A DNA stretch of 64,000 bases, taken from the NCBI RefSeq assembly GCF_000742135.1, contig NZ_KN046818.1, forward strand, positions 5,154,050 through 5,218,049. The letters run 5' to 3'. Shown piece after piece: positions 21,402 through 32,487 of this stretch. Positions within the stretch are counted from its first letter, which is position 1; the number at the start of each line of letters is the position of its first letter. The translations under genes were made by a program, and so were the position numbers. Under the pieces are notes generated by a model. That model did not search any database. It saw nothing but the letters and a program-made list of their open reading frames with translations, and had not been told where the DNA came from. The stretch is from Klebsiella pneumoniae (GTDB lineage: Bacteria > Pseudomonadota > Gammaproteobacteria > Enterobacterales > Enterobacteriaceae).

Positions 21402-22910
21402 TTATTTCAGCGTATCGCCGCTGGCGACCCGAAGTATCCAGTGGACGTAGCTTTGCCACTGACACTCCTGATCGACCATCTCCCGACCCAGCGGATGTTC
21501 ATCCAGCCAGTTTCCCGGCAATATCAGCGTCAGTTGTTCGTCTTGAGCGGTCAGCTGAATGGCGGGCAACAGATCGTCGCGCCGCCGGCTGGCAAACAGG
21601 ATTGCCAGTCGCAGCAGACGACACAGATGCTCAGCCACCCGCGGCGGGACGGCATTCTGTTGATGAAGCGAAGAGAGGTCGATAGCGTTAGTCTGGTTAA
21701 GGAGCAGCGTGGCAATCAGCTTCTTCTGCGCCGGGGTAAACCCCGGCAGGTCGAGGTTATTGACCAGATAGGCGGCGTGCTGCGGCGCGCGCTTAAAATC
21801 CACGCTCAGCCCAATCTCATGCAGCGCACAGGCGCTAAGGAGTAAATCACGGCTTAGCGGATCCAGCTCCCAGCTGCCATCCAACTGACTGAGCAGATGA
21901 CTGGCAAGGCCGCCGACGCGCTGGGCCTGTTCGGTGTCGATCATAAAACGACGCTGAATATTACGCAGCGTGCGGCTGCGGATGTCCTGCTCAACGGAGA
22001 GATGCAGCATGCCGTACACCAGGCCTTCGCGTAACGCGCCGCCCGCGAGGGTCATACACTGAATATTCAGTTCGCTGAAGATAGCGATCAGGATCGCCAG
22101 CCCGCTAGGAAACACCAGCGCCCGCTCAAGGGTTAAGCCTTCGATCTCCAGCTCTTCCAGACGTCCGCACTGGATAGCGCGCTGTTTAAGCTGCTGGAGT
22201 TTGGCGAGGGTGATTCGTTCATCCATCCCCTGCGCCATCATAATTTCCTGCAGAGCCTGAACGGTGCCGGAGGCGCCAACGCACACTTTCCATCCGTGAT
22301 AGCGCAGCACATCGGCGACGGGCAGTAGTACCTCGCGCGCAGCCGCTTCGGCGAGATCGAAATTCTCTTTCGTCAGACTACGGTCGGCAAAATAGCGTTC
22401 AAGCCAGGTGACACAGCCCATCGACAGGCTAAACAGCGAGGTTGTTTGTGCGCCGGTCCCGGTCACCAGCTCGGTGCTGGCGCCGCCGATATCGACCACC
22501 AGGCGCTGATCGGCGCCGCCGGTGGTGTGGGCGACACCCTGGTAAATCAGGCGCGCTTCTTCTTCGCCGCTGATCACTTGCACTGGAGTGCCGAGGATCT
22601 CCTGCGCTTTCGCCAGAAACTCCCCCGCATTGACGGCAAGACGCAGCGTGGCGGTGGCCACGACGCGGATTTGCGTCGGCGGAATATCCTGCAGGCGCTC
22701 GGCAAACAGGCGTAAGCACTGCCAGCCCCGTTCCATCGCTTCTGCGGAGAGGGTGTTGTCGCTATTCAGGCCGGCGGCCAGTCGAACCTTACGCTTAATG
22801 CGGCTCAGCGTCTGGATGCTGCCCGCCACCTCGCGCACCACCAACATATGGAAACTATTGGAGCCCAAATCAATGGCGGCATATAGCGAGGTGGAGCTCA
22901 TACTCTTCAT
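21402..22910 (-). CDS. gppA: Guanosine pentaphosphate phosphohydrolase (GppA)
   Basis: Ppx/GppA-family phosphatase that converts pppGpp to ppGpp in the stringent response and can also act on polyphosphate. It has 502 residues from ATG 22910 (E. coli 494). The ATP-binding actin-like motifs [11 protein letters not shown] and [13 protein letters not shown] are present, with a C-terminal HD-like region. An ATG three codons on (22901) gives [11 protein letters not shown] and is an equally good start; neither has a strong ribosome site. E. coli has rep and gppA adjacent, whereas here three extra genes separate them. Confidence 0.95.
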   Translation of the reverse strand: MKSMSSTSLYAAIDLGSNSFHMLVVREVAGSIQTLSRIKRKVRLAAGLNSDNTLSAEAMERGWQCLRLFAERLQDIPPTQIRVVATATLRLAVNAGEFLAKAQEILGTPVQVISGEEEARLIYQGVAHTTGGADQRLVVDIGGASTELVTGTGAQTTSLFSLSMGCVTWLERYFADRSLTKENFDLAEAAAREVLLPVADVLRYHGWKVCVGASGTVQALQEIMMAQGMDERITLAKLQQLKQRAIQCGRLEELEIEGLTLERALVFPSGLAILIAIFSELNIQCMTLAGGALREGLVYGMLHLSVEQDIRSRTLRNIQRRFMIDTEQAQRVGGLASHLLSQLDGSWELDPLSRDLLLSACALHEIGLSVDFKRAPQHAAYLVNNLDLPGFTPAQKKLIATLLLNQTNAIDLSSLHQQNAVPPRVAEHLCRLLRLAILFASRRRDDLLPAIQLTAQDEQLTLILPGNWLDEHPLGREMVDQECQWQSYVHWILRVASGDTLK

Positions 22911-23028
22911 CGTTCAGAAGGCTCCCTGGTCGGTGGGGCGCTTAGGCCCGATCCACATCACTGAGCGGGTCGCCAGAGGAAGGTCGCCCTGGCAGATTCT
23001 GAATGACTGAGCGTATGGCATAGATCTC

Positions 23029-24294
23029 TTAACCTGAACGACGACGATTGCGCGGTGGACCGTTACGGCGCGGGCCGTTGCCTGGGCGCGCACGGGTCAG
23101 ACGCAGCGGCTTAGGCAGGTCGGTCATCAGCGCGTCCGGGTTGTACTTACTGACCGGAATTGAGTGACCAATATAGGTTTCGATCGCCGGCAGATTCAGC
23201 GCATACTCTTCGCAGGCGAGGCTAATGGAGTGACCGCTGGCGCCAGCGCGACCGGTACGGCCGATGCGGTGAACGTAATCTTCGCAGTCGTCCGGCAGAT
23301 CGTAGTTAAAGACGTGAGTCACGGCCGGAATATGTAAGCCACGGGCGGCAACATCGGTCGCGACCAGAATATCGAGGTCGCCACGGGTAAATTCTTCGAG
23401 AATGCGCAGACGTTTTTTCTGCGCCACGTCGCCGGTCAGCAGACCTACGCGATGGCCGTCGGCGGCGAGATGGCCCCAGATATCTTCGCAACGGTGCTTG
23501 GTATTGGCGAAAACGATGGCGCGATCGGGCCACTCTTCTTCCAGCAGCGTCTGCAGCAGGCGCATTTTTTCTTCATTGGAAGGGTAGAAGAGCTCTTCTT
23601 TAATACGGTGGCCTGTCTTCTGTTCCGGCTCGACTTCAACGTACTCGGCGTTATTCATTTGTTCGAACGCCAGTTCGCGGACGCGATAAGAAAGGGTCGC
23701 GGAGAACAGCATGTTCAGGCGCTGAGTGGCCGGCGGCATGCGGCGGAACAGCCAGCGGATATCTTTAATAAAGCCGAGATCGTACATGCGATCGGCTTCG
23801 TCCAGCACGACAACCTGAATGGCGCCGAGGTTAATGTGGTTCTGCTTCGCGTAATCGATCAGACGACCAGTGGTGCCGATCAGAATATCGACGCCGCTTT
23901 CCAGCACTTTCAACTGCTTATCGTAGCCGTCGCCGCCGTAAGCCAGACCCAGCTTCAGACCGGTGGCCTGCGCCAGTGGCTCAGCGTCGGCGTGGATCTG
24001 TACCGCCAGTTCACGCGTCGGCGCCATAATCAGCGCGCGCGGTTGGTTAACCTGGCGATCGGCGATAGCCGGGTGAGAGAGAAGATAATGAAACGTTGAC
24101 GTCAGGAACGCCATCGTTTTACCGGTACCGGTTTGCGCCTGCCCGGCGACATCGCGGCCTTCCAGCGTCAGCGGAAGGGCGAGGGCCTGAATGGGTGTGC
24201 AATTATGAAACCCTTTCTTTTCAAGGGCTTCAATGACTGCCGGGTGCAGGGCGAAGTCGGAAAACTTCTGTTCTGTTAAATGTGTTTTGCTCAT
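23029..24294 (-). CDS. rhlB: DEAD-box RNA helicase RhlB
   Basis: ATP-dependent RNA helicase of the RNA degradosome, which unwinds structured RNA for PNPase and RNase E. It has 421 residues, the same as E. coli. Q-motif [14 protein letters not shown]…CTPIQ, Walker A AQTGTGKT (53-60), DEAD in [16 protein letters not shown] (LFSATLS) and motif [12 protein letters not shown] are present, then a basic Arg/Gly/Pro/Asn-rich tail. It diverges from trxA. Confidence 0.97.
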   Translation of the reverse strand: MSKTHLTEQKFSDFALHPAVIEALEKKGFHNCTPIQALALPLTLEGRDVAGQAQTGTGKTMAFLTSTFHYLLSHPAIADRQVNQPRALIMAPTRELAVQIHADAEPLAQATGLKLGLAYGGDGYDKQLKVLESGVDILIGTTGRLIDYAKQNHINLGAIQVVVLDEADRMYDLGFIKDIRWLFRRMPPATQRLNMLFSATLSYRVRELAFEQMNNAEYVEVEPEQKTGHRIKEELFYPSNEEKMRLLQTLLEEEWPDRAIVFANTKHRCEDIWGHLAADGHRVGLLTGDVAQKKRLRILEEFTRGDLDILVATDVAARGLHIPAVTHVFNYDLPDDCEDYVHRIGRTGRAGASGHSISLACEEYALNLPAIETYIGHSIPVSKYNPDALMTDLPKPLRLTRARPGNGPRRNGPPRNRRRSG

Positions 24295-24635
24295 AGTGTG
24301 GTAGAATATCAGCTAACTATTGCATTAAGAAAGCGTATCCGGTGAAATAACGTCAACCTTTCGTTGGCGGTGTACGAAATTATTCAAGGTACGTCTACGG
24401 TAACTGAACGAATCCAGGATAGCTTAGACTACTAAGCGAGTCGGGAGCGATAAATCTGCAGCATGCAGTTCGCGTTCGGGCACCCTGGCGTCAACAGGCG
24501 AGTCCATGATGGATTGCGCCAGTTGGCAGGCCAGAGAATTGAGGTATCCTGAAGAATAGCGTGCATAACGTAGCCGCAGCGCGTCGTTGATGGCTACGAC
24601 ACCAACACACCAGGCTTATTCCTGTGGAGTTAAAT
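24295..24635. other. rhlB-trxA divergent intergenic region
   Basis: 341 bases with no ORF I can support. It should hold both promoters. A short hairpin GCTTAG-acta-CTAAGC lies at 24422-24437. I do not see a box pair strong enough to name for either gene. Confidence 0.6.
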
Positions 24636-24965
24636 ATGAGCGATAAAATTATTCACCTGACTGACGACAGTTTTGACACGGACGTACTCAAGGCTGACGG
24701 GCTGACCCTCGTCGATTTCTGGGCAGAGTGGTGTGGTCCGTGCAAAATGATCGCCCCGATTCTGGATGAGATCGCTGAAGAGTATCAGGGCAAACTGACC
24801 GTAGCTAAGCTGAACATTGACCAGAACCCGGGCACTGCGCCGAAATACGGCATTCGCGGTATCCCAACCCTGCTGCTGTTTAAAAACGGCGAAGTGGCGG
24901 CCACTAAAGTTGGCGCCCTGTCCAAGGGTCAGCTGAAAGAGTTCCTCGACGCTAACCTGGCGTAA
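24636..24965 (+). CDS. trxA: Thioredoxin 1
   Basis: 109-residue cytoplasmic thioredoxin. Active site W32-C33-G34-P35-C36, and cis-proline loop [12 protein letters not shown]. It differs from E. coli TrxA at only a few positions as recalled. The start ATG 24636 has TGGAG upstream and gives [13 protein letters not shown]; an in-frame ATG four codons earlier (24624) is too close to that site. It reduces protein disulfides and feeds ribonucleotide reductase. Confidence 0.98.
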   Translation: MSDKIIHLTDDSFDTDVLKADGLTLVDFWAEWCGPCKMIAPILDEIAEEYQGKLTVAKLNIDQNPGTAPKYGIRGIPTLLLFKNGEVAATKVGALSKGQLKEFLDANLA

Positions 24966-24980
24966 GCGAATTGCTGTTCC

Positions 24981-25019
24981 GGCGTCCAGATTCCTATTTT
25001 TTGCGGAACTCTGGACGCC
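24981..25019 (+). other. Hairpin after trxA
   Basis: Perfect 10-bp stem GGCGTCCAGA / TCTGGACGCC with a 19-base loop rich in T, 16 bases after the trxA stop. There is no T run after the stem, so this is not a classic terminator; it may protect the trxA 3' end. Confidence 0.6.
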
Positions 25020-25106
25020 CGGCTGGAGTCGTGCTAAGTTAATCCACAGACTTCGTTTTAAACATACCTTGTTTGAATCTTGTTTTACCCGAAGCATCCC
25101 GCATAA

Positions 25107-25208
25107 ATGCGCGTGAAGCTAATAATTCCGGGCTTTTCACTCATTCCGTCTAGTCGTTTCAGTTCTGCGTTCTTTCCTGTGACCAGGCAACGTACAGACA
25201 CGAGATGA
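25107..25208 (+). CDS. rhoL: rho operon leader peptide RhoL
   Basis: 33-codon ORF upstream of rho. The second half (IPSSRFSSAFFPVTRQR) matches E. coli RhoL as recalled (NPSCRFSSAYSPVTRQR), and the length is the same, while the first ten residues have diverged. It ends 87 bases before the rho ATG. In E. coli the rho leader is where Rho terminates its own transcription; the peptide itself has no known function. Confidence 0.75.
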   Translation: MRVKLIIPGFSLIPSSRFSSAFFPVTRQRTDTR

Positions 25209-25295
25209 AGGCCGTTAACAGGCATGGAAGTTCCTGCCATACCATTCACAACATTAAGTTCGAGATTTACCCCGAGTTTAAGAACCCACACCACT

Positions 25296-26555
25296 ATGAA
25301 TCTTACCGAATTAAAGAATACGCCGGTTTCTGAGCTGATTACTCTCGGCGAAAATATGGGGCTGGAAAACCTGGCTCGTATGCGTAAGCAGGATATTATT
25401 TTTGCCATCCTCAAGCAGCATTCGAAGAGTGGCGAAGATATCTTTGGCGACGGCGTACTGGAGATACTGCAGGATGGATTTGGATTCCTCCGCTCCGCAG
25501 ACAGCTCCTACCTCGCCGGCCCTGACGACATCTACGTATCCCCCAGCCAAATCCGCCGTTTCAACCTCCGCACTGGTGACACCATTTCCGGTAAGATTCG
25601 TCCTCCGAAAGAGGGTGAACGTTACTTTGCGCTGCTGAAAGTTAACGAAGTTAACTACGACAAGCCGGAAAACGCGCGTAACAAGATCCTGTTCGAGAAC
25701 TTAACGCCGCTGCACGCGAACTCTCGCCTGCGTATGGAGCGTGGTAACGGTTCTACCGAAGACTTAACCGCTCGCGTACTGGATCTGGCCTCCCCGATTG
25801 GCCGCGGCCAGCGTGGCCTCATCGTCGCGCCGCCGAAAGCCGGTAAAACCATGCTGCTGCAGAACATCGCGCAGAGCATCGCATACAACCACCCGGACTG
25901 TGTCCTGATGGTACTGCTGATCGACGAACGTCCGGAAGAAGTGACCGAGATGCAGCGTCTGGTGAAAGGTGAAGTGGTTGCTTCCACCTTTGACGAGCCG
26001 GCATCCCGTCACGTGCAGGTTGCCGAGATGGTTATTGAGAAAGCGAAACGTCTGGTTGAACACAAGAAAGACGTTATCATCCTGCTCGACTCTATTACCC
26101 GTCTGGCGCGTGCCTACAACACCGTGGTTCCGGCTTCCGGTAAAGTGTTGACCGGTGGTGTGGACGCTAACGCCCTGCACCGTCCGAAGCGTTTCTTTGG
26201 TGCGGCACGTAACGTCGAGGAGGGCGGTAGCCTGACCATCATCGCCACGGCGCTGATCGACACCGGTTCCAAAATGGACGAAGTTATCTACGAAGAGTTT
26301 AAAGGCACCGGTAACATGGAACTGCACCTCTCTCGTAAGATTGCTGAAAAACGCGTCTTCCCGGCTATCGACTACAACCGTTCCGGTACCCGTAAAGAAG
26401 AGCTGCTTACCACTCAGGAAGAGCTGCAGAAAATGTGGATCCTGCGCAAAATTATCCATCCGATGGGTGAGATTGATGCGATGGAATTCCTCATCAATAA
26501 GCTGGCAATGACCAAGACGAATGATGACTTCTTCGATATGATGAAGCGCTCGTAA
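25296..26555 (+). CDS. rho: Transcription termination factor Rho
   Basis: Hexameric RNA-dependent ATPase that ends transcription at rut-dependent sites. It has 419 residues, identical in length to E. coli. N-terminal [15 protein letters not shown], cold-shock-like RNA-binding domain with DGFGFLRS, Walker A APPKAGKT (about 177-184), Walker [17 protein letters not shown] and Q-loop [19 protein letters not shown] are all intact. ATG 25296 is used; the in-frame ATG at 25224 lies in the leader. Confidence 0.98.
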   Translation: MNLTELKNTPVSELITLGENMGLENLARMRKQDIIFAILKQHSKSGEDIFGDGVLEILQDGFGFLRSADSSYLAGPDDIYVSPSQIRRFNLRTGDTISGKIRPPKEGERYFALLKVNEVNYDKPENARNKILFENLTPLHANSRLRMERGNGSTEDLTARVLDLASPIGRGQRGLIVAPPKAGKTMLLQNIAQSIAYNHPDCVLMVLLIDERPEEVTEMQRLVKGEVVASTFDEPASRHVQVAEMVIEKAKRLVEHKKDVIILLDSITRLARAYNTVVPASGKVLTGGVDANALHRPKRFFGAARNVEEGGSLTIIATALIDTGSKMDEVIYEEFKGTGNMELHLSRKIAEKRVFPAIDYNRSGTRKEELLTTQEELQKMWILRKIIHPMGEIDAMEFLINKLAMTKTNDDFFDMMKRS

Positions 26556-26570
26556 GGTAAAAAAAGCCAA

Positions 26571-26600
26571 AAACGCCACGCCTTTGCGTGGCGTTTTCAT
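26571..26600 (+). terminator. rho terminator
   Basis: AAACGCCACG-cctttg-CGTGGCGTTTT, 15 bases after the rho stop. Confidence 0.93.
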
Positions 26601-26795
26601 TTTTGGGTTTGTATGATCCAGAGACAGAGAAAGCGGGACGAAAGTTGTCGTATAATGGCGCCGGATAGCAGGCGGAGACAGCTTTAACAGACTAAAATCT
26701 ATACAATAAATTTGTAATGTTCTGCTTTTCCCCTTCTGGAGTTGGGGCATCATCGCTATACTTCCCGGATTAACTATGCTGAGAGCACATGCGTT

Positions 26796-27899
26796 GTGAA
26801 TTTACTCACTGCTATTACTGAATTAATCAGTATTTTCTTATTCACGACCCTCTTTATTTTTGTCGCGCGGAAAGTGGCAAAAAAGATCGGGTTAGTGGAT
26901 AAACCCAACTATCGCAAACGGCATCAGGGGTTGATTCCGTTGGTCGGTGGTATCTCAGTTTATGCAGGTATCTGTTTCACTTTCGCCATCGCCGATTATT
27001 ATATTCCTCACGCCTCGCTGTATCTGGCCTGCGCGGGGGTATTGGTGCTGGTTGGCGCGCTTGACGATCGCTTCGACATCAGCGTGAAAATTCGCGCGGT
27101 CATTCAGGCCGCGATCGCCGTGATTATGATGATGGCAGGGAATCTGCATCTGAGTAGTTTGGGCTTTATTTTTGGCTCGTGGGAACTGGTGCTGGGGCCC
27201 TTCGGCTTCTTCCTGACGCTGTTTGCCGTCTGGGCCGCTATCAATGCGTTCAACATGGTCGATGGTATCGACGGCCTGCTCGGCGGACTGTCATCGGTCT
27301 CTTTTGCGGCGACCGGGATTATCCTTTGGTTTGATGGTCAGTACAGCCTGGCGATGTGGTGTTTCGCGATGATCGCCGCCATTCTACCCTATATTCTTCT
27401 CAATCTTGGCGCCCTCGGCCGCCGCTATAAAGTCTTTATGGGTGACGCCGGCAGCACGATGATTGGCTTCACCATCATCTGGATCCTGCTGGAAACCACG
27501 CAAGGTAAAACGCATCCCATTAGCCCGGTGACCGCGCTGTGGATTATCGCTATCCCGCTGATGGACATGGTGGCGATTATGTATCGCCGCCTGCGCAAAG
27601 GCATGAGTCCTTTCTCACCGGACCGTCAGCATATTCATCATTTGATCATGCGCGCCGGGTTTACTTCCCGCCAGGCGTTTGTCCTGATTACCCTGGCCGC
27701 CGCCCTGCTGGCGCTGGTTGGCGTCGTGGCGGAGTACACCCGCATTGTGCCGGAATGGGTGATGTTAATTCTCTTTTTGGTAGCCTTCTTTCTTTATGGC
27801 TACTGTATTAAGCGCGCCTGGAAAGTGGCGCGCCTGGTTAAGCGCATCAGACGCAGAATTCGGCGACACAGCGGCAATAATCCGAAACTAACCAAGTAG
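26796..27899 (+). CDS. wecA: UDP-GlcNAc:undecaprenyl-phosphate GlcNAc-1-phosphate transferase
   Basis: Polytopic membrane enzyme (about 11 segments) that starts ECA, and often O-antigen, synthesis by loading GlcNAc-1-P on undecaprenyl phosphate. It has 367 residues from GTG 26796, the E. coli length. The conserved aspartate motifs LDDRFD and NMVDGIDGL, and the HIHH loop (SPDRQHIHHL), are present. The longer frame from 26742 crosses the leader and is rejected. It is the first gene of the ECA cluster. Confidence 0.97.
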   Translation: MNLLTAITELISIFLFTTLFIFVARKVAKKIGLVDKPNYRKRHQGLIPLVGGISVYAGICFTFAIADYYIPHASLYLACAGVLVLVGALDDRFDISVKIRAVIQAAIAVIMMMAGNLHLSSLGFIFGSWELVLGPFGFFLTLFAVWAAINAFNMVDGIDGLLGGLSSVSFAATGIILWFDGQYSLAMWCFAMIAAILPYILLNLGALGRRYKVFMGDAGSTMIGFTIIWILLETTQGKTHPISPVTALWIIAIPLMDMVAIMYRRLRKGMSPFSPDRQHIHHLIMRAGFTSRQAFVLITLAAALLALVGVVAEYTRIVPEWVMLILFLVAFFLYGYCIKRAWKVARLVKRIRRRIRRHSGNNPKLTK

Positions 27900-27912
27900 A
27901 GCTGGGGATGTG

Positions 27913-28959
27913 ATGACTCAACCATTACCGGGAGCACAAGCAGTGAACGTTGAGAACGAGCTGGATATTCGCGGGCTGTTTCGCGCTTTATGGGCAGGAA
28001 AAGGCTGGATAGTCGGCGGCGCCGTACTCTTCGCCGCCATCGTGCTGGTGTACACCTTCTTTGCTCGCCAGGAGTGGAGCGCCACGGCGATCACCGATCG
28101 GCCTACTGTCAATATGTTGGGGGGATACTATTCCCAACAGCAGTTCTTACGCAATCTGGACATTAAAGCCGACCTCGCCTCGGTCGACCAGCCTTCCGCC
28201 ATGGATGAAGCGTATAAAGAGTTCATCATGCAGCTGGCCTCCTGGGATACCCGGCGCGATTTCTGGCTGCAAACGGACTACTACAAGCAGCGTCAGTCGG
28301 GTAATGCCCGCGCTGATGCGGCGATGCTGGATGACCTGATTAACAATATCCAGTTTATGCCAGGCGATGCGGCCAAGAGCATTAACGACAGCGTCAAACT
28401 GACCGCCGAGACCGGGCAGGATGCCAATAATCTGTTGCGTCAGTATGTGGCCTTCGCCAGCCAGCGGGCGGCAGGCCATCTTAACGACGAACTTAAAGGC
28501 GCCTGGGCGGCGCGGACGGTGCAGATGAAGGCGCAGGTGAAGCGCCAGGAAGAGGTGGCCGAGGCCATCTTCAATCGCCGGACGCACAGCGTGGAGCAGG
28601 CGCTGAAGGTGGCTCAGCAGCACAATATTTCACGTAGCGAAACGGATGTTCCTGCCGATCAGTTGCCGGATTCAGAGCTATTTTTATTGGGCAGGCCGAT
28701 GCTGCAGGCCAGGCTGGAAAACCTGCAGGCCGTCGGGCCGGAATATGACCTCGATTACGACCAGAACCGCGCCATGCTGAGCACGTTGAACGTCGGTCCA
28801 ACGTTAGATCCGCGTTTTCAGACTTACCGGTATTTGCGGACGCCGGAAGAACCTGTAAAACGCGATAGCCCGCGCCGTGTATTTCTGATGGTGATGTGGG
28901 GGATTGTGGGTGCGCTCATCGGCGCAGGCGTGGCGTTATCGCGTCGTCGTGTCCTGTGA
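27913..28959 (+). CDS. wzzE: ECA polysaccharide chain-length modulator WzzE
   Basis: Polysaccharide co-polymerase of the Wzz family that sets ECA chain length together with WzyE. It has 348 residues from ATG 27913 (GGGG five bases upstream; the GTG one codon before is rejected). Two membrane segments flank a large periplasmic domain: WIVGGAVLFAAIVLVYTFF near the N-terminus and VFLMVMWGIVGALIGAGVAL at the C-terminus. It lies 13 bases after wecA. Confidence 0.97.
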   Translation: MTQPLPGAQAVNVENELDIRGLFRALWAGKGWIVGGAVLFAAIVLVYTFFARQEWSATAITDRPTVNMLGGYYSQQQFLRNLDIKADLASVDQPSAMDEAYKEFIMQLASWDTRRDFWLQTDYYKQRQSGNARADAAMLDDLINNIQFMPGDAAKSINDSVKLTAETGQDANNLLRQYVAFASQRAAGHLNDELKGAWAARTVQMKAQVKRQEEVAEAIFNRRTHSVEQALKVAQQHNISRSETDVPADQLPDSELFLLGRPMLQARLENLQAVGPEYDLDYDQNRAMLSTLNVGPTLDPRFQTYRYLRTPEEPVKRDSPRRVFLMVMWGIVGALIGAGVALSRRRVL

Positions 28960-29015
28960 TTGCGGCCTGTGGTGAAGGGCAGATGACCTTCATCGCCTAA
29001 TCGAAGAGAATCGAT

Positions 29016-30146
29016 GTGAAAGTACTAACTGTATTTGGCACGAGGCCGGAAGCCATCAAGATGGCGCCTCTGGTCCATGCGCTGGCAAAGGATCCTCATT
29101 TTGAGGCGAAAGTATGCGTGACCGCGCAGCATCGGGAGATGCTCGATCAGGTGTTGAAACTTTTCTCTATTGTCCCGGACTACGATCTCAACATCATGAA
29201 GCCGGGGCAGGGGCTGACCGAGATCACCTGTCGCATCCTTGAAGGGCTGAAGCCGGTGCTGGAGTCGTTTAAACCCGACGTGGTGCTGGTGCATGGCGAT
29301 ACCACCACCACCATGGCGGCGAGCCTGGCGGCGTTTTACCAGCGGATACCGGTGGGTCACGTAGAGGCCGGCCTGCGCACCGGCGATTTAAGTTCGCCGT
29401 GGCCGGAAGAAGGCAACCGTACGTTGACCGGCCATCTGGCGACATACCATTTCGCCCCCACGGAAACCTCGCGGCAGAACCTGCTGCGGGAAAATATTGC
29501 CGACAGTCGGATCACGGTCACCGGGAATACGGTCATTGACGCCCTGTTCTGGGTGCGGGATCGGGTGCTGGGTGATGAAGCGCTACGGGAGACCCTGCTG
29601 CAGCGCTATCCTTTCATCAGCCACGGTAAAAAGATGATTCTGGTTACCGGCCACCGGCGGGAAAGCTTTGGGCTCGGTTTTGAACAGATCTGCCAGGCGC
29701 TGGCCGAGATAGCCCATACCCACCCTGAGGTGCAGATTGTCTATCCGGTTCACCTGAATCCTAATGTCAGCGAGCCGGTGAATCGTATTCTTGGTCATAT
29801 TGACAATGTGATGTTGATTGAACCGCAGGATTACCTGCCGTTCGTCTGGCTGATGGATCGCGCCTGGCTGATCCTGACCGATTCCGGCGGCATTCAGGAA
29901 GAGGCCCCCTCGCTGGGTAAGCCGGTGCTGGTCATGCGCGATATGACCGAACGTCCGGAAGCGGTGGCCGCCGGCACCGTGTGTCTGGTGGGCACCGACA
30001 GCCAGCGCATCGTCGCGGAAGTGACGCGACTGCTGGAGGATGATGCTGCATACCAGGCGATGAGCCGCGCGCATAATCCCTATGGCGATGGCGAAGCATG
30101 TCGTCGCATTTTGTCTGCACTTAAAAATAATCAGGTAACGCTATGA
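29016..30146 (+). CDS. wecB: UDP-GlcNAc 2-epimerase (non-hydrolysing)
   Basis: Interconverts UDP-GlcNAc and UDP-ManNAc, the first step to ManNAcA for ECA. It has 376 residues from GTG 29016, equal to E. coli. Conserved [44 protein letters not shown] and [17 protein letters not shown] mark the family. Its end overlaps wecC by four bases (ATGA). Confidence 0.97.
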   Translation: MKVLTVFGTRPEAIKMAPLVHALAKDPHFEAKVCVTAQHREMLDQVLKLFSIVPDYDLNIMKPGQGLTEITCRILEGLKPVLESFKPDVVLVHGDTTTTMAASLAAFYQRIPVGHVEAGLRTGDLSSPWPEEGNRTLTGHLATYHFAPTETSRQNLLRENIADSRITVTGNTVIDALFWVRDRVLGDEALRETLLQRYPFISHGKKMILVTGHRRESFGLGFEQICQALAEIAHTHPEVQIVYPVHLNPNVSEPVNRILGHIDNVMLIEPQDYLPFVWLMDRAWLILTDSGGIQEEAPSLGKPVLVMRDMTERPEAVAAGTVCLVGTDSQRIVAEVTRLLEDDAAYQAMSRAHNPYGDGEACRRILSALKNNQVTL

Positions 30147-31405
30147 GTTTTTCTACCATTTCAGTGATTGGCCTTGGCTATATCGGGCTGCCAACCGCTG
30201 CCGCGTTCGCCTCCCGGCAGAAGCGGGTGGTCGGCGTTGATGTTAATCAACATGCCGTGGAGACCATTAACCGTGGAGAGATTCATATCGTGGAGCCAGA
30301 TCTGGCGAGCGTGGTGAAGACCGCGGTCGAGCAGGGGTATTTAAGCGCCACCACCACTCCGGTGGAGGCGGATGCTTACCTGATTGCCGTGCCGACGCCG
30401 TTTAAAGATCGCCACGAGCCGGATATGGTGTTTGTCGAGTCGGCCGCCAAATCCATTGCGCCGACGTTAAAGAAAGGGTCGCTGGTGATCCTCGAGTCCA
30501 CCTCACCGGTCGGGTCGACCGAACAGATGGCCGAGTGGCTGGCGGAGATGCGCCCGGATCTTAGCTTCCCCCAGCAGGTGGGTGAAGCGGCGGACGTGAA
30601 TATCGCCTACTGCCCGGAGCGGGTATTGCCCGGTCAGGTGATGGTCGAGCTGATTAAAAACGACCGTGTTATCGGCGGCATGTCGCCGGTCTGCTCCGCT
30701 CGCGCCAGCGAGCTGTATAAAATCTTCCTTGAAGGCGAATGCGTGGTGACCAACTCGCGCACCGCCGAGATGTGCAAGCTGACGGAAAACAGCTTCCGCG
30801 ACGTCAACATCGCTTTTGCCAACGAACTGTCGCTGATTTGCGCCGACCAGGGGATTAACGTCTGGGAGCTGATCCGCCTGGCGAACCGCCATCCGCGCGT
30901 CAATATCCTGCAGCCGGGCCCGGGTGTTGGCGGCCACTGTATCGCCGTCGACCCATGGTTTATCGTGGCGCAAAACCCGCAGCAGGCGCGTCTGATCCGC
31001 ACCGCTCGCGAGGTCAACGACCACAAGCCGGAATGGGTTATCGAACAGGTGAAAGCGCAGGTGGCGGACTGCCTGAATGCCACCAACAAGCGGGCCAGCG
31101 AACTGACGATCGCCTGTTTTGGCCTCGCTTTTAAACCGAATATTGACGACCTGCGCGAAAGTCCGGCGATGGAAATTGCCGCGCAGATTGCCCGCTGGCA
31201 CAGCGGCACGACCCAGGTGGTTGAGCCCAACATTCACGCGCTGCCGAAGAAACTCGATGGACTGTGTACGCTGGCGACCCTTGAGGCGGCGCTGGCCAGC
31301 GCCGATGTGCTGGTGATGCTGGTCGATCACAATGAATTTAAAGCCGTTAGCGGCGATAGCGTCACCCAGGCGTTTATCGTCGACACCAAAGGAGTGTGGC
31401 GGTGA
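30143..31405 (+). CDS. wecC: UDP-ManNAc 6-dehydrogenase
   Basis: NAD-dependent sugar-nucleotide dehydrogenase making UDP-ManNAcA, the second ECA sugar donor. It has 420 residues. The N-terminal Rossmann motif is [16 protein letters not shown]; the catalytic cysteine region [13 protein letters not shown] and the family motif [14 protein letters not shown] are present. It overlaps wecB and rffG at both ends by four bases. Confidence 0.97.
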   Translation: MSFSTISVIGLGYIGLPTAAAFASRQKRVVGVDVNQHAVETINRGEIHIVEPDLASVVKTAVEQGYLSATTTPVEADAYLIAVPTPFKDRHEPDMVFVESAAKSIAPTLKKGSLVILESTSPVGSTEQMAEWLAEMRPDLSFPQQVGEAADVNIAYCPERVLPGQVMVELIKNDRVIGGMSPVCSARASELYKIFLEGECVVTNSRTAEMCKLTENSFRDVNIAFANELSLICADQGINVWELIRLANRHPRVNILQPGPGVGGHCIAVDPWFIVAQNPQQARLIRTAREVNDHKPEWVIEQVKAQVADCLNATNKRASELTIACFGLAFKPNIDDLRESPAMEIAAQIARWHSGTTQVVEPNIHALPKKLDGLCTLATLEAALASADVLVMLVDHNEFKAVSGDSVTQAFIVDTKGVWR

Positions 31406-32469
31406 GAACCATTCTGGTCACCGGCGGCGCGGGCTTCATTGGTTCGGCGGTAGTGCGGGAGATTATCCAGCACACCGCCGATCGCGTGGTGGTGGTGGAT
31501 AAACTGACCTACGCCGGCAATTTAATGTCGCTGGCGCCGGTGGCGCAGGATGCGCGTTTCGCCTTTGAACAGGTGGATATCTGCGACCGCGCCGAGCTGG
31601 ATCGCATTTTTCGTCAGCATCAACCGGATACGGTGATGCACCTGGCGGCGGAAAGCCATGTCGATCGTTCGATTGACGGCCCGGCGGCGTTTATCGAGAC
31701 CAATATCGTGGGCACCTATACGCTGCTGGAGGCGGCCCGTAGCTGGTGGAATACCCTGGCTACGGCGCAAAAATCGGCGTTTCGCTTCCATCACATCTCC
31801 ACCGATGAAGTGTATGGCGATCTGCACGGCAGCGATGATTTCTTTACCGAGACCACGCCCTATGCGCCAAGCAGCCCCTATTCGGCTTCGAAAGCCAGCA
31901 GCGACCACCTGGTGCGCGCCTGGCTGCGAACCTACGGCCTGCCGACGCTTATCACCAACTGCTCAAATAACTACGGCCCGTATCACTTTCCCGAGAAGCT
32001 GATCCCGCTGACGATCCTTAACGCGCTGGCGGGCAAGCCGCTGCCGGTGTATGGCAATGGACAACAGATCCGCGACTGGCTGTACGTGGAAGATCACGCC
32101 AGAGCGCTGTATCTGGTGGCGACCCGCGGCGAACCGGGCGAAACTTACAATATCGGCGGTCATAACGAACGTAAAAATATCGAGGTGGTGGAAACCATTT
32201 GTCAGCTGCTGGAAGAGCTGGCGCCGGATAAGCCGCAGGGCGTGGCGCACTATCGCGATCTGATCGCCTTCGTTGCCGATCGTCCGGGCCACGATCTGCG
32301 CTATGCCATTGATGCCTCGAAGATTGCCCGCGAGCTGGGCTGGACGCCGGCAGAGACTTTCACCTCCGGTATGCGTAAGACCGTGGCGTGGTATCTGGCG
32401 AACGAGGCCTGGTGGCGTCAGGTTCAGGACGGAAGCTATCAGGGCGAGCGTCTTGGGCTGCAAAGCTAA
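31402..32469 (+). CDS. rffG: dTDP-glucose 4,6-dehydratase (ECA cluster)
   Basis: Short-chain dehydrogenase-type dehydratase that makes dTDP-4-keto-6-deoxyglucose towards Fuc4NAc, the third ECA sugar. It has 355 residues from GTG 31402, which overlaps the wecC stop (GTGA) and matches the E. coli length. The GTG two codons earlier (31396) is rejected. [12 protein letters not shown] (NAD binding), [11 protein letters not shown] and the YSASK catalytic pair are present. It is a paralogue of rmlB. Confidence 0.97.
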   Translation: MRTILVTGGAGFIGSAVVREIIQHTADRVVVVDKLTYAGNLMSLAPVAQDARFAFEQVDICDRAELDRIFRQHQPDTVMHLAAESHVDRSIDGPAAFIETNIVGTYTLLEAARSWWNTLATAQKSAFRFHHISTDEVYGDLHGSDDFFTETTPYAPSSPYSASKASSDHLVRAWLRTYGLPTLITNCSNNYGPYHFPEKLIPLTILNALAGKPLPVYGNGQQIRDWLYVEDHARALYLVATRGEPGETYNIGGHNERKNIEVVETICQLLEELAPDKPQGVAHYRDLIAFVADRPGHDLRYAIDASKIARELGWTPAETFTSGMRKTVAWYLANEAWWRQVQDGSYQGERLGLQS

Positions 32470-32487
32470 TCATCTCTGGGGGGAATG

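Noticed and set aside
25764-26753. 329-codon antisense ORF over rho
   Set aside because: Long only because rho codon usage avoids stops on the other strand; no recognisable protein.
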